DNA of 64,000 nt from NCBI GenBank assembly GCA_963783235.1, contig CAWAMN010000002.1, positions 1,054,001 to 1,118,000 of the forward strand. The letters are read 5' to 3'. The translations under genes were made by a program, and so were the position numbers. The stretch is from Thiohalomonas sp963783235. GTDB taxonomy: Bacteria > Pseudomonadota > Gammaproteobacteria > Thiohalomonadales > Thiohalomonadaceae. The notes under the pieces are model-generated. The model worked only from the letters and a program-made list of their open reading frames with translations, was not told the origin of the DNA and did no database searches. Position 1 is the first letter of the stretch. Each line of letters begins with the position of its first letter. This document shows positions 43,166 through 52,092 of this stretch, one piece after another.

Positions 43166-44923
43166 ATGAAACACCATCTCGAGGACCTGGTTCGTACCGC
43201 ACTGGAGAGCTTGCGCCGCGACGGCGAGCTGGAGTGCGAACCGCCCAACTTCAACATTGAGCGCACCCGCGACAAGAAATTCGGCGACTTCGCCTGCAAT
43301 GCGGCGATGCTGCTGGCCAAGCCGGCACGGCGCAAGCCGCGCGACATTGCCGAGCTGATCATCGCCCGTCTGCCCGCCTCGGCTCAGGTGGCCAATGTCG
43401 AGGTCGCGGGCCCCGGGTTCATGAATTTCTATATGACACAGGCCGCCTTCCAGGCGGTGGTCGGTCAGGTGTTCGAGGCCGGCGAGGCCTACGGCCGCTC
43501 CACCATCGGCAACGGCAAGCGCGTCCAGGTGGAGTTCGTTTCCGCGAACCCCACCGGCCCCCTGCACGTGGGCCACGGCCGCGGCGCCGCTTACGGCGCC
43601 ACCGTGGCGGATCTCCTCGCCACCGCGGGGTTCCAGGTGCATCGCGAGTATTACGTCAATGACGCGGGCCGGCAGATGGATATCCTCGCCGCCAGCGTCT
43701 GGCTGCGCTATCTGGACCTCTGCGGCGAAGAGATCGCCTTCCCCTCCAACGGCTACAAGGGCGATTACGTCTGGGATATCGCCGCCTCGCTCCACCGGGA
43801 CAACGGCGAGGCCTTCAGCCATCCGGCGGCCAGCGTGTTCGAGGGCGTAGCGGCGGATGAGCCGGCCGGGGGCGATAAGGAAGCCCATATGGACGGGCTG
43901 GTGGCAAAGGCCAGGGCCCTGTTGGGAGAGGAGAACTACCGCACGGTGTTCGATGCAGGCCTCAATGCCATCCTTGATGACATCCGCCGCGATCTGGAGG
44001 AGTTCGGCGTCGCCTACGAGAAGTGGTTCTCCGAGCGCTCACTGGTCGAGTCGGGCAAGGTGGACGCCGCCATCGAGCGGCTGAAGGGGTCCGGACACCT
44101 CTACGAGAAAGAGGGCGCGCTGTGGTTCCGCTCCACTGACTATGGCGATGAGAAGGACCGGGTGGTGGTGCGCGATAACGGTGTGAAGACCTACTTCGCC
44201 TCGGATATCGCCTATCACATGGACAAGCTCGAGCGTGGCTTCGAGCGGGTCATCGATGTCTGGGGCGCCGACCACCACGGCTACGTGCCGCGGGTAAAGG
44301 CGGCGATGGAGGCGATCGGCGACGACGCCTCACTGCTCGATGTCCTGCTGGTGCAGTTTGCCATCCTCTACCGCGGCGGCGAGAAGGCGCAGATGTCCAC
44401 CCGCTCCGGCGAATTCGTCACCCTGCGGGAGTTGCGCGAAGAGGTTGGCAACGATGCCGCGCGCTTCTTCTATGTGATGCGAAAGTGCGAGCAGCACCTG
44501 GATTTCGATCTGGATCTGGCCAAGTCCCAGTCCAATGACAACCCGGTCTACTACATCCAGTATGCCCACGCGCGGATCTGCTCGGTGATGCGCCAGTTGG
44601 AGGAGAAGGAGCTCTTCTTCGACCGCCAGGCCGGTCTGCGTCACCTGCCCATGCTCAAGGAGGACCACGAGCAGGCCATGCTGCAGACGATCTCCCGCTA
44701 TCCGGAGGTGGTCGAGGCGGCGGCCCTGTCGCACGAGCCGCATCAGGTCGCACACTATCTGCGCGAGCTGGCCAACGATTTCCACACCTATTACAACGCC
44801 CATCAGTTCCTGGTGGAGGACAGCACACTGCGGGATGCCCGGCTGGCGCTGATCCTGTCCGCGAAACAGGTGCTGGGCAATGGCCTGTCACTGCTCGGCG
44901 TCTCGGCGCCGGAAAGTATGTAA
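43166..44923 (+). CDS. argS: Arginyl-tRNA synthetase
   Basis: The 585-residue class I synthetase charges tRNA-Arg. The N-terminal additional domain (residues 1-~120) precedes the HIGH-type motif in SANPTGPLHVGHGRGA. The KMSKS site is degenerate (AQMSTRSGEF), as usual for bacterial ArgRS. The C-terminal helical anticodon domain includes NPVYYIQYAHARICSV. It is followed after 9 bp by the SPOR-domain gene, an arrangement common in gammaproteobacteria, which suggests co-transcription. Confidence 0.97.
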   Translation: MKHHLEDLVRTALESLRRDGELECEPPNFNIERTRDKKFGDFACNAAMLLAKPARRKPRDIAELIIARLPASAQVANVEVAGPGFMNFYMTQAAFQAVVGQVFEAGEAYGRSTIGNGKRVQVEFVSANPTGPLHVGHGRGAAYGATVADLLATAGFQVHREYYVNDAGRQMDILAASVWLRYLDLCGEEIAFPSNGYKGDYVWDIAASLHRDNGEAFSHPAASVFEGVAADEPAGGDKEAHMDGLVAKARALLGEENYRTVFDAGLNAILDDIRRDLEEFGVAYEKWFSERSLVESGKVDAAIERLKGSGHLYEKEGALWFRSTDYGDEKDRVVVRDNGVKTYFASDIAYHMDKLERGFERVIDVWGADHHGYVPRVKAAMEAIGDDASLLDVLLVQFAILYRGGEKAQMSTRSGEFVTLRELREEVGNDAARFFYVMRKCEQHLDFDLDLAKSQSNDNPVYYIQYAHARICSVMRQLEEKELFFDRQAGLRHLPMLKEDHEQAMLQTISRYPEVVEAAALSHEPHQVAHYLRELANDFHTYYNAHQFLVEDSTLRDARLALILSAKQVLGNGLSLLGVSAPESM

Positions 44924-44932
44924 CGAGCGACC

Positions 44933-45508
44933 ATGACGCGCGATTACGCAAAGACCCGCTCGAAGCCGAAATCAAAGCCAGTCCTGCCGCCTTGGCTGTG
45001 GATGGTCACCGGCCTGCTGATTGGGCTGTTCGTGGCATTTCTGGTGTACATCAATCACTTCGATCTCCCGGCGACGGGGCGCGAGGCCAAGGCACCCGCC
45101 GCCCCGGCGCCGAAGCCGCGTCCGGCACCCGTGCCGCGGAAGCCGCCGGAGCCCGCCCCGGTGAAGAAGGACGAGAAAGTCCGCTTCGACTTCTACAAGA
45201 TCCTGCCCGAATACGAGGTGGTGATCCCGGAAGAGGATCTGCAGAAGCCGGAATTGAAAGAGGCGCCGCCGGGTAAGTACCTGATTCAGGCCGGCTCGTT
45301 CAGCACGGCCCGGGACGCCGACACGCGCCGGGCACAGTTGGCCCTGCTGGGACTGGTGTCCAAGATCCAGAAAGTGACCGTCGATGGCAAGGACACCTGG
45401 CACCGGGTGCAGCTGGGTCCCTACGAAGACCTGAAGAAACTGGATGAGTCCCGGAAACTGCTGCAGAGCAGCGGTATCGAGTTCTTATTGCTTAGGGCAA
45501 AAAACTGA
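44933..45508 (+). CDS. SPOR-domain (FtsN-like) cell division protein
   Basis: The 191-residue protein has a short cytoplasmic basic part, one membrane helix (PPWLWMVTGLLIGLFVAFLV, about residues 20-40), a Pro/Ala-rich periplasmic linker, and a terminal SPOR domain (LIQAGSFSTARDADTRRAQL through RVQLGPYEDLKKLDESRKL). SPOR domains bind denuded septal peptidoglycan. Position directly after argS is where ftsN-like genes are found in related bacteria; I do not assign ftsN because the N-terminal essential motif cannot be confirmed. Confidence 0.88.
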   Translation: MTRDYAKTRSKPKSKPVLPPWLWMVTGLLIGLFVAFLVYINHFDLPATGREAKAPAAPAPKPRPAPVPRKPPEPAPVKKDEKVRFDFYKILPEYEVVIPEEDLQKPELKEAPPGKYLIQAGSFSTARDADTRRAQLALLGLVSKIQKVTVDGKDTWHRVQLGPYEDLKKLDESRKLLQSSGIEFLLLRAKN

Positions 45509-45585
45509 CAAAAGGGATTTGATGGGGTCTAACCCAGGCGACGACGGCTCGGCATCCTTCCCTTTGCTCCGCGTGGAAAACCTCG

Positions 45586-46269
45586 ATGCACATTGCACTG
45601 TTCGGCCTGCTCCTGCTTGGGCTTCTATTCGGCCCACAGCTGTGGGTGCGTTACGTCTTCAAGCGATACAGTAAAGAGCGCGCGGATATCCCCGGCACCG
45701 GCGGGGAACTGGCGCAACACCTGATAGACCGCTTTGCCCTCATCGGCATCCGTCTGGGGATGACCGAACAGGGCGATCACTACGATCCCGAAACCCGCAC
45801 GATTCGTCTGACCCCGGCCATCCACGACGGGCGCAGTCTGACCGCCGTGGCGGTGGCCGCCCACGAGGTCGGCCACGCCATACAGCACTATCGGCGGGAA
45901 ACCCTTTTCGATTCCCGAAACCGTCTGGTCCAGCTTGCACAAACGGCGCAGCGCGGCGGTGCTGCGGCCATTGTGGTCGTCCCGTTCGTCGCAGCGCTGA
46001 CCCGAGTCCCGGCGAGCGGTTTTCTGCTGCTCGGCCTTGCCATGCTGAGCCTGGGCAGTGCCGCGGTGGTGCATCTGGTGACGCTGCCCCTGGAGTGGGA
46101 TGCGAGCTTCGGCAAGGCCATGCCGATCCTCGAACGGGGCAATTACCTACGCGACCGCGATCGCCGGGCAGTCCGTCGGGTGCTGCGTGCGGCGGCATTG
46201 ACCTATGTGGCCGCCTCGCTGGCGGGCCTGTTGAACGTCTGGCGGTGGTGGCGGGTGTTGAGGCGGTAG
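45586..46269 (+). CDS. Neutral zinc metallopeptidase (YugP-type, PF04298)
   Basis: The 227-residue membrane protein has an N-terminal helix (IALFGLLLLGLLFGPQL), the gluzincin-type zinc motif HEVGH at residues 93-97 in VAVAAHEVGHAIQHY, and two further hydrophobic segments (AAIVVVPFVAAL; FLLLGLAMLSLGSAAVV). DHYDPETRTIRLTPAIHDGR precedes the active site, as in YugP-like peptidases. Substrates are unknown; quality control of membrane proteins is plausible. Confidence 0.88.
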   Translation: MHIALFGLLLLGLLFGPQLWVRYVFKRYSKERADIPGTGGELAQHLIDRFALIGIRLGMTEQGDHYDPETRTIRLTPAIHDGRSLTAVAVAAHEVGHAIQHYRRETLFDSRNRLVQLAQTAQRGGAAAIVVVPFVAALTRVPASGFLLLGLAMLSLGSAAVVHLVTLPLEWDASFGKAMPILERGNYLRDRDRRAVRRVLRAAALTYVAASLAGLLNVWRWWRVLRR

Positions 46270-46330
46270 GGAAGCTTTCCCGACGTGCCTTCTCTGGTGG
46301 GGACGGCGCCCGGGTTTGATGATCGGCTTT

Positions 46331-46379
46331 TTCGCGGCTGGAAGCCGCTCATCCTGACCTTCTCCCTCAGGAAGAAGGG
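46331..46379. mobile_element. REP palindrome joined to a fragment of the miniature element
   Basis: TTCGCGGCTGGAAGCCGCTC (46331-46350) is a REP core. CATCCTGACCTTCTCCCTCA continuing to AAGGGAC (46349-46379) matches the reverse complement of the left half of the element at 27802-27942, without its terminal CAGGCTGTTG. Confidence 0.6.
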
Positions 46380-46410
46380 ACTCAAGCCGATACCATTTCG
46401 GAACGGATAT

Positions 46411-46923
46411 TCAGGGGCGGGTCAGCAGCAGGCCGAACTGGATCACAATAACGACCAGCAGCGTGATACCGACCACCATGAAGGTGGAGTGCGTCTGGTT
46501 CAGCTTCCTCTCAAGCCGCTTCATCTGCTGTTTTCGCTCGATGAACTTGGCCTGCCACTCCTCTTCGGCCGCCTGGAACTGCTTGATCTGGCGGGCCAGC
46601 AGGGCGCTGTCCTGCCGGCATTTGTCGAGTTCTTCTTTTAGCTCGCGGTTCTCCTTGGATTCCTTGAGCTCTCCCTGTTCGTCGATCTCACCCAAAACGA
46701 CCAAACCCGGATCCTTGCGGTGCAGAATCCAGTCAAGAGCATGCTCATGGGCGCGCAATTCGGCAAAGTAGCGCGTCGGCGCCTCCTTCATGTTCCAGAA
46801 CTTGTCGACGAGTTTATCCCGCTCCTTGGTGACGTAATCGGCACTTTCCACTTTAAGGCGACGATACAGATCGAGGTAGGCGATCGCATCGCGGGCCTGG
46901 AAGACTGAAACTTCTTCACTCAT
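46411..46923 (-). CDS. Coiled-coil, tail-anchored membrane protein, function unknown
   Basis: The 170-residue protein has a soluble helical N-terminus (FQARDAIAYLDLYRRLKVES), a long charged coiled coil (residues ~80-145; LKESKENRELKEELDKCRQD, KFIERKQQMKRLERKL) and a single C-terminal membrane helix (FMVVGITLLVVIVIQFGLLL). This layout implies tail anchoring in the inner membrane. I recognise no family. It lies 38 bp downstream of speA on the same strand, so co-transcription with speA is possible. Confidence 0.7.
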   Translation of the reverse strand: MSEEVSVFQARDAIAYLDLYRRLKVESADYVTKERDKLVDKFWNMKEAPTRYFAELRAHEHALDWILHRKDPGLVVLGEIDEQGELKESKENRELKEELDKCRQDSALLARQIKQFQAAEEEWQAKFIERKQQMKRLERKLNQTHSTFMVVGITLLVVIVIQFGLLLTRP

Positions 46924-46961
46924 CGTACGTGCTCCGGGTCATGGCTCCGGTGATGCGCCAC

Positions 46962-48842
46962 CTACTCTTCTAGATAGGTGTAACCCTGCAGGCCCGCAGC
47001 CAGCGCATCGAGAAAACGGCTGCGACTCTCTTCATTGATGTCCGCGCCGGCAATCTTCCGGCGATACGCCTGCATCAAGGCCTCGGGGTCGAACGCTACA
47101 TAGCGCAGCAGTTCGTCGACACTGTCGCCCCGGGTGGCACCGACCAGGCGATACTCCCCGTCCGGGTCTCGCTCCACGTTGACCGAATCAGTATCCCCAA
47201 ACAGATTGTGCATGTCACCCAGTATCTCCTGATAGGCGCCGACGAGGAAGAAACCGAGCAGGTAGGGCTCGCCGGGTTTCACTTCGTGCAGCGGCAGGCT
47301 GGCTTCGATGCCTTCGCGATCGACGTAAGCGTCGATCCGGCCGTCCGAGTCACAGGTCAAATCCTGGAGAATACCGCGGCGGGTCGGCTCCCGGTCATGC
47401 CGATGCAGCGGCATGATAGGAAATACCTGGCCGATACCCCACACATCCGGGAGCGACTGGAAGAGGCTGAAGTTGCAAAAATACTTGTCCGCCAGTTTCT
47501 CGTGAAGCTCGTCGATCACCTCACGATGAGCGCGCCGTTCGGGATTGAGCAGCGCCAAAATCCGGCGGCAGGTCGCAAAGTAAAGGTGTTCGACCCGCCC
47601 CCGCTGCTCCAGGCTCAACAGACCGTGGGTGAACATCGATTGAGCCTCACTCAGCCAGTGCACCGCATCGTGATAGACCTCCAGCGCCGAACGCGAGTCG
47701 AGCCCGGAGAGACCATTCCATAAATCGTGCAGGATCAGCGGTGCATCCTCGGCCGGCGCCGGTCCCAGCGGCCCATCGGGGGCCTGTTCAACGTCGATGA
47801 CGTCGGTGACCAGCACCGCATGGTGCGCCGTCATGGCGCGGCCCGACTCGGTGATGATTGCCGGATGGGGCAAACCCTGTTCGGTACAGACCTCCCAGAG
47901 GGTGTGCACGATGGCCCGCGCGTATTCACCGATGCTGTAGTTCATCGAGTAGAAACTGCGTGAGCGGGTGCCCTCGTAATCGACGCCGAGCCCGCCGCCG
48001 ACATCGACGCTTTCCAGCGGTGCCCCGTAACGGCGCAGCTCCGCATAGAAGCGGGCCACCTCGCGCATGCCCCGGTGGATATCCCGAATGTTGGCGATTT
48101 GCGAACCGAGGTGCACGTGCATCAGCTTGAGTGAGCTGAGCAGGTCCGCCTCGCGAAGCCGCGCAATGACTTCCAGAACCTGGAGCGCCGAGAGGCCGAA
48201 CTTGGCCTTCTCCCCGCCGGTATTCTGCCAGTTGCCCTTGCCGATGGAGGCCAGCCGCACACGAACGCCGAGCAGCGGTTCGATCCCCAGCGCCTGCGAC
48301 TCCTCGATGATCAGCCGCAGTTCGGAAAGTTTTTCAATGACGATGTGCAGCCGATGCCCGAGGGCCTTGCCGATCAGCGCCAGCCGGATGTACTCGCGAT
48401 CCTTGTAGCCGTTGCAGATGATCGTTTCACCTTCGGGCGCCATGGCCAGCACCGCCATCAGCTCCGGTTTGCTGCCCGCCTCCAGTCCGACCTGACCGTC
48501 CCCCGCGTGCAGGATCTCCTCAATGACTGTCCGCTGCTGATTGACCTTGATGGGATAGACCGCGGTGTAACCGCCCTGGAAACCGTCCTCCTCCATAGCG
48601 GTGCTGAAGGCGGTGACCAGGGTCTTCACCCGATCGTGAAGAATACCGGAGAAACGTACCAGCACCGGTAGTGCGAGATCCGCCTCCGCCACTCTTTTCG
48701 CCAGCTCATGGAAATCGATCCCCCGACTCGGATCGCGTTCGGGATAAACGGCGATATGCCCCTTGTCATTGATGTCGAAGTAGCCATCGCCCCAATGGGA
48801 GATGTTATAGCCGGTACGGGCCTGTCGGATGGTCCAGTTCAT
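46962..48842 (-). CDS. speA: Biosynthetic arginine decarboxylase
   Basis: The 626-residue PLP enzyme converts arginine to agmatine for polyamine synthesis. GGYTAVYPIKVNQQRTVIEE carries the PLP-binding Lys, VDVGGGLGVDYEGT binds the phosphate, and the C-terminal domain has LPDVWGIGQVFPIMPLHR and CDSDGRIDAYVD. Length fits the SpeA family (630-660). The ATG at 48842 begins NWTIRQARTGYNISHWGDGY, a standard SpeA start; the frame upstream has no similarity. It is divergent from speE, 138 bp apart. Confidence 0.96.
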   Translation of the reverse strand: MNWTIRQARTGYNISHWGDGYFDINDKGHIAVYPERDPSRGIDFHELAKRVAEADLALPVLVRFSGILHDRVKTLVTAFSTAMEEDGFQGGYTAVYPIKVNQQRTVIEEILHAGDGQVGLEAGSKPELMAVLAMAPEGETIICNGYKDREYIRLALIGKALGHRLHIVIEKLSELRLIIEESQALGIEPLLGVRVRLASIGKGNWQNTGGEKAKFGLSALQVLEVIARLREADLLSSLKLMHVHLGSQIANIRDIHRGMREVARFYAELRRYGAPLESVDVGGGLGVDYEGTRSRSFYSMNYSIGEYARAIVHTLWEVCTEQGLPHPAIITESGRAMTAHHAVLVTDVIDVEQAPDGPLGPAPAEDAPLILHDLWNGLSGLDSRSALEVYHDAVHWLSEAQSMFTHGLLSLEQRGRVEHLYFATCRRILALLNPERRAHREVIDELHEKLADKYFCNFSLFQSLPDVWGIGQVFPIMPLHRHDREPTRRGILQDLTCDSDGRIDAYVDREGIEASLPLHEVKPGEPYLLGFFLVGAYQEILGDMHNLFGDTDSVNVERDPDGEYRLVGATRGDSVDELLRYVAFDPEALMQAYRRKIAGADINEESRSRFLDALAAGLQGYTYLEE

Positions 48843-48980
48843 TCGGGTTGCCAGTTGGGCGTGTGGGGCTGATCCTAATGGGTCTGGGGGTAAGGGACTA
48901 GTGGTCCGTGCGGGAAATAGTGTGGCACTCAGCGCCCCGGATACGCTATCTTCCGTGCGCATTGTCCCTGGAGGATCGAA

Positions 48981-49857
48981 ATGAACAACGTACTGGACGG
49001 CACATGGTGGAGCGAGGCTTGCAATGAGTGCGGAAGTGCCTTTTCGCTGAAGGTCAAAAGCAAGCTCCATGAGGAGCAGACAGCGTTTCAAAAGATCGAG
49101 ATCTACGAGACCGAAAAGTTCGGCAACCTCATGGTCATCGACGGCTTCGTGATGCTCACCACGCGGGACAACTTTCTCTACCACGAGATGATGAGCCACC
49201 CCGCGCTCTACACCCATCCGGCGCCTAAACGGGTACTCATCATCGGTGGGGGTGACTGCGGAACGCTTCGTGAAGTTCTGCGCCATCCCGAAGTCGAACG
49301 GGCGCAGCAGGTGGACATCGACGAGGGCGTCACCCGCGCCGCGGAGAAATACTTCCCGGAGCTGTGCGAATCCAATGACGACCCGAGGGCCGAGCTGCAC
49401 TTTGCGGACGGCATCCGCTGGGTCAAGGAGGCGGAGGCGGGCAGTGTGGATATCATCATTGTCGATAGCACCGACCCGGTCGGCCCGGCCGAGGGTCTGT
49501 TCAACGAGGCGTTCTACCGCGATTGCCATCGAGCCCTGGGCGACGACGGAATCCTTGTGCAGCAGAGCGAGTCGCCGCTCTACCACATGCGGCTGCTGAA
49601 AGAGATGCACGGGGCCATGCGAGGCGTCGGTTTCCCCGATGTGCGCACGCTCCAGTTCCCGCAACCGGTCTACCCCAGCGGTTGGTGGAGCGCGACCCTC
49701 GCCGGCAAGGGCGCGGTACTGGATCAGTTCCGGGAAGTGGATGCCCGCACCAAGGTGTTTTTCGACGGCTTACTACAGCGCCGACGTCCACAGGGCCGCC
49801 TTCGCCCTGCCGCCTTTCATGCAGGAGGCCTTCGACCGCATTCGCGACCGGGGCTGA
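48981..49857 (+). pseudogene. speE: Spermidine synthase (polyamine aminopropyltransferase), 3' frameshift
   Basis: Residues 1-~265 are normal SpeE: GTWWSEACNECGSAFSLKVK, MVIDGFVMLTTRDNFLYHEM, the SAM-site VLIIGGGDCGTLREVLRHP, and IIIVDSTDPVGPAEGLF with the catalytic Asp. At 49770-49771 an extra T shifts the frame. The frame from the start codon runs on to 49928 as unrelated sequence (315 residues). The proper ending (YYSADVHRAAFALPPFMQEA) is in the next frame and stops at 49855-49857. The active site is intact, so activity may persist; a sequencing error is also possible. Confidence 0.85.
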
Positions 49858-49891
49858 TTCCGAACTCGGGAAGAACCCATCAAAAAAACGA

Positions 49892-49979
49892 AGCCACGGG
49901 GACCACAGGGCGCACGGGGACACAATAATCAGAAACACCCGATTCCCTTTCCCCGTGCTCTCCGTGTACCCCGTGGTTG
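49892..49979. repeat. CCACGGGG-type long palindrome, copy 1
   Basis: CCACGGGGACCACAGGGCGC is mirrored by CTCTCCGTGTACCCCGTGG about 60 bp later. It sits between speE and the convergent fetB. The same style of element occurs at 51837-52018. Confidence 0.65.
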
Positions 49980-49988
49980 CCTTGCCGA

Positions 49989-50783
49989 TCAACCGCCCTT
50001 CAGGCGGTCGAGACGCAGCCGCTGCCGTTCATCGAACAGGCGCCGCGCCCCGAGCCAAACCGCCACCAGGGTACCAAAACCGGTTCCCCCGGCGATCAGA
50101 AACATAATCAGGATCTGGTATTTGACCGCCTCGATCGGCGGCGTACCCGACAGGATCTGCCCCGTCATCATCCCCGGGAGGCTGACGATGCCCGCCGCCG
50201 CCATGGCATTGATGATATTGATGAGCCCGGTCCGGATACTCTCGCGCCGAATACCCTCGATGGCCCGGGCACTGGAATGGCCCAGCATCAGGCGCGACTC
50301 GATCACGCGGAACTGGGTCCAGGCACTGGAGGTGAGTCGATCCAGTCCCAGAGCAATGCCATTCATGGTGTTGCCGAGCAGCATCCCGAGCAGGGGAATG
50401 GCATATTGCGGCTGGTACCAGGGGTCGGTCCCGATCACCACCACCAGGGCCAGCACCGTGACGGAGAAGGAGGAGACGAACATCGACAGGGTGCCCACGC
50501 CGTAGCCCCACCAGCCGGAGAAACGCCGTTGCTGGCGGGCCATGACCTCGCGGCCGGCGACGGATAGCATGACCAGACTGAGCAGCGCAATCCAGCCGAG
50601 ATCGACGTTGCGGAACAGGGCCTCCAGCACCAAGCCGATGAGCAGTAGTTGGACAACCGTGCGCGCTCCGGCGATCAAGAGCTGCGAGCCGATCCCCAGG
50701 TGCATGCGCCAGCTCAAAAAGGCGAGCGCCAGAATCAGCAGCGCGGCCAGAGAGAGGTCCGGAGGCGAGAGGGAAATAATCAC
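49989..50783 (-). CDS. fetB: FetB-type ABC exporter permease (UPF0014)
   Basis: The 264-residue protein is strongly hydrophobic, with about seven membrane helices. It contains the FetB hallmarks SRMHLG-like start (FLSWRMHLGIGSQLLIAGAR), PLLGMLLGNTMNGIALGLDR and SLPGMMTGQILSGTPPIEAV. FetAB exports excess iron in E. coli and protects against oxidative stress. Its start overlaps the ATPase stop by 4 bp. Confidence 0.92.
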   Translation of the reverse strand: MIISLSPPDLSLAALLILALAFLSWRMHLGIGSQLLIAGARTVVQLLLIGLVLEALFRNVDLGWIALLSLVMLSVAGREVMARQQRRFSGWWGYGVGTLSMFVSSFSVTVLALVVVIGTDPWYQPQYAIPLLGMLLGNTMNGIALGLDRLTSSAWTQFRVIESRLMLGHSSARAIEGIRRESIRTGLINIINAMAAAGIVSLPGMMTGQILSGTPPIEAVKYQILIMFLIAGGTGFGTLVAVWLGARRLFDERQRLRLDRLKGG

Positions 50784-51379
50784 ACGGGAACCTCGCTCAG
50801 GCGCCCGCCTTCGATGCGGAAATGGCGATCAGCGACCCGCCGGATCTGGTCCGGGTCGTGACTGACCCACAGCACCGGTATCTGTCGCTCGCGACGGTAC
50901 TCCCCTATCAGGGCCTCGGCCCGAACCACGTTTTCCGGATCCAGACTGGCGGTCGGTTCATCCAACAGCAAAGCGGCCGGCGCATTGGCCAGCAGGCGCA
51001 AAAGCGCCAGCCGCTGTCGCTCTCCCGTGGAGAGGCGGGCTACCGACCAGCCGGCGGTCTCTGTCTCGAAACCCAGCCGGTGCCAGCGCTCCGCGTCGAT
51101 GCGACGAAAATGCTCCCCCACCCGATCATGCCACCATTGGCTTTCGGCCGGCAGCAGGCCCACCCGCCCGCGCCATTCGGCCGGTTCGAAGGCTTCCGCA
51201 GGCTTGCCATCGAGCAGGGCCGTCCCCTCATGCGGGTCCAGGTCGGCAATGGCACGCAGCAAGACCGTTTTACCCGCACCGGAGGGCCCGGAGAGACAGA
51301 CGCACTCCCCGGCAATCACCGTCAGGTCAATGCCACTGGTGCCGCGGGCCTTCAACTGTTTGAGTTCGAGACGAGTCAG
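50780..51379 (-). CDS. fetA: FetA-type ABC exporter ATPase
   Basis: The ~199-residue protein has Walker A CLSGPSGAGKTVLLRAIADL, signature LSTGERQRLALLRLL, Walker B AALLLDEPTASLD and a switch His in VLWVSHDPDQ. The start is uncertain. Sequence similar to FetA (LTRLELKQLKARGTSGIDL) extends upstream of a TTG at 51355 to a CTG at 51379, preceded by CCGGAG; no ATG or GTG is available in between. A rare CTG start or the TTG start must be used. It forms an operon with fetB. Confidence 0.85.
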   Translation of the reverse strand: MTRLELKQLKARGTSGIDLTVIAGECVCLSGPSGAGKTVLLRAIADLDPHEGTALLDGKPAEAFEPAEWRGRVGLLPAESQWWHDRVGEHFRRIDAERWHRLGFETETAGWSVARLSTGERQRLALLRLLANAPAALLLDEPTASLDPENVVRAEALIGEYRRERQIPVLWVSHDPDQIRRVADRHFRIEGGRLSEVPV

Positions 51380-51433
51380 GGGAAATCTCCGGTTTGAATT
51401 CGAAGCGATCCTAGCGGATAGCGACGCCTTGAT

Positions 51434-51522
51434 GTAGGAGGGCCGACCTCTCCCTTTTTGTAGGAGCCCAGCCCTCTGGGCGAATCGATCCAGGCTTTTT
51501 CGCCCACCGGGTGGGCTCCTGC
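51434..51522. repeat. REP palindromes of the GTAGGAGCCC subtype
   Basis: GTAGGAGCCCAGCCCTCTGG leads into GCGAA (51460-51484). Its inverse TTCGCCCACCGGGTGGGCTC ends at 51522. A partial GTAGGAGGGCC precedes at 51434. The core differs from the GGAGCGGC REPs used elsewhere. Confidence 0.7.
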
Positions 51523-51599
51523 GGAAAACCTCTCCCCTGGCAGATTCCTGAGTGCTACACTATGGTATTGCCGTATTCCGCTAACCAGGAGAAGATGAG

Positions 51600-51836
51600 A
51601 TGTCCGAACCCGTGGCCGCGAAGAAGGGGCCCTACGTTGTCGATTTGAAAGCCGGTGATTACTTCTACTGCACCTGCGGCCGAAGTGCCAGCCAGCCGTT
51701 CTGCGACGGTTCCCACAAGGGCACCGGTTTCGCTCCCAGGAAGTTCACGGTCGAAGCGGACCGCAAGGCGGGCCTTTGCGGCTGCCGGGCCAGTGGCAAC
51801 CAGCCCTTCTGCGACGGTTCGCACAAGGATCTTTAA
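51600..51836 (+). CDS. CDGSH iron-sulfur domain protein
   Basis: The 78-residue protein holds two CDGSH motifs. The first uses C24, C26, C35 and H39 (CTCGRSASQPFCDGSHKG), the second C60, C62, C71 and H75 (CGCRASGNQPFCDGSHKD). Each should bind a [2Fe-2S] cluster with three Cys and one His, as in mitoNEET-type proteins. It has no signal peptide and no membrane anchor. AGGAG precedes the ATG. Its neighbour, the FetAB exporter, makes a role in iron or redox homeostasis plausible but unproven. Confidence 0.93.
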   Translation: MSEPVAAKKGPYVVDLKAGDYFYCTCGRSASQPFCDGSHKGTGFAPRKFTVEADRKAGLCGCRASGNQPFCDGSHKDL

Positions 51837-52018
51837 CCACGGGGAGCACGGGGGACACGGGGTGAACGAAAAAAGTGTTAGCCACAGAGGGCACAGAGGC
51901 AAGCCTTTGCTCTAGCGCGACGCGGCAGGGAAAATCCCGCATCAAAAGTGTTCCTCTGTGCCCTCCGTGCCCTCTGTGGTAATAAACTTTTCCCACCCCG
52001 TGCACCCCGTGGTTTAAC
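51837..52018. repeat. CCACGGGG-type long imperfect palindrome, copy 2
   Basis: ACCACGGGGAGCACGGGGGA and AGCCACAGAGGGCACAGAGG on the left pair with CCTCTGTGCCCTCCGTGCCC and CACCCCGTGGTT on the right, about 180 bp across. It could fold into a long cruciform. It has no coding capacity. Confidence 0.7.
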
Positions 52019-52020
52019 CG

Positions 52021-52049
52021 AAAAAAAAGCGGGCACCGATGGTGCCCGC
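52021..52049 (-). terminator. Rho-independent terminator after amtB
   Basis: On the minus strand GCGGGCACC-ATC-GGTGCCCGC forms a 9-bp stem with a 3-base loop and is followed by eight T residues. It lies 44 bp beyond the amtB stop codon. Confidence 0.92.
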
Positions 52050-52092
52050 AAGCTGCCCCTCGTGGAAGAGGCTCCCAGGGTTTCCTGTCCCT

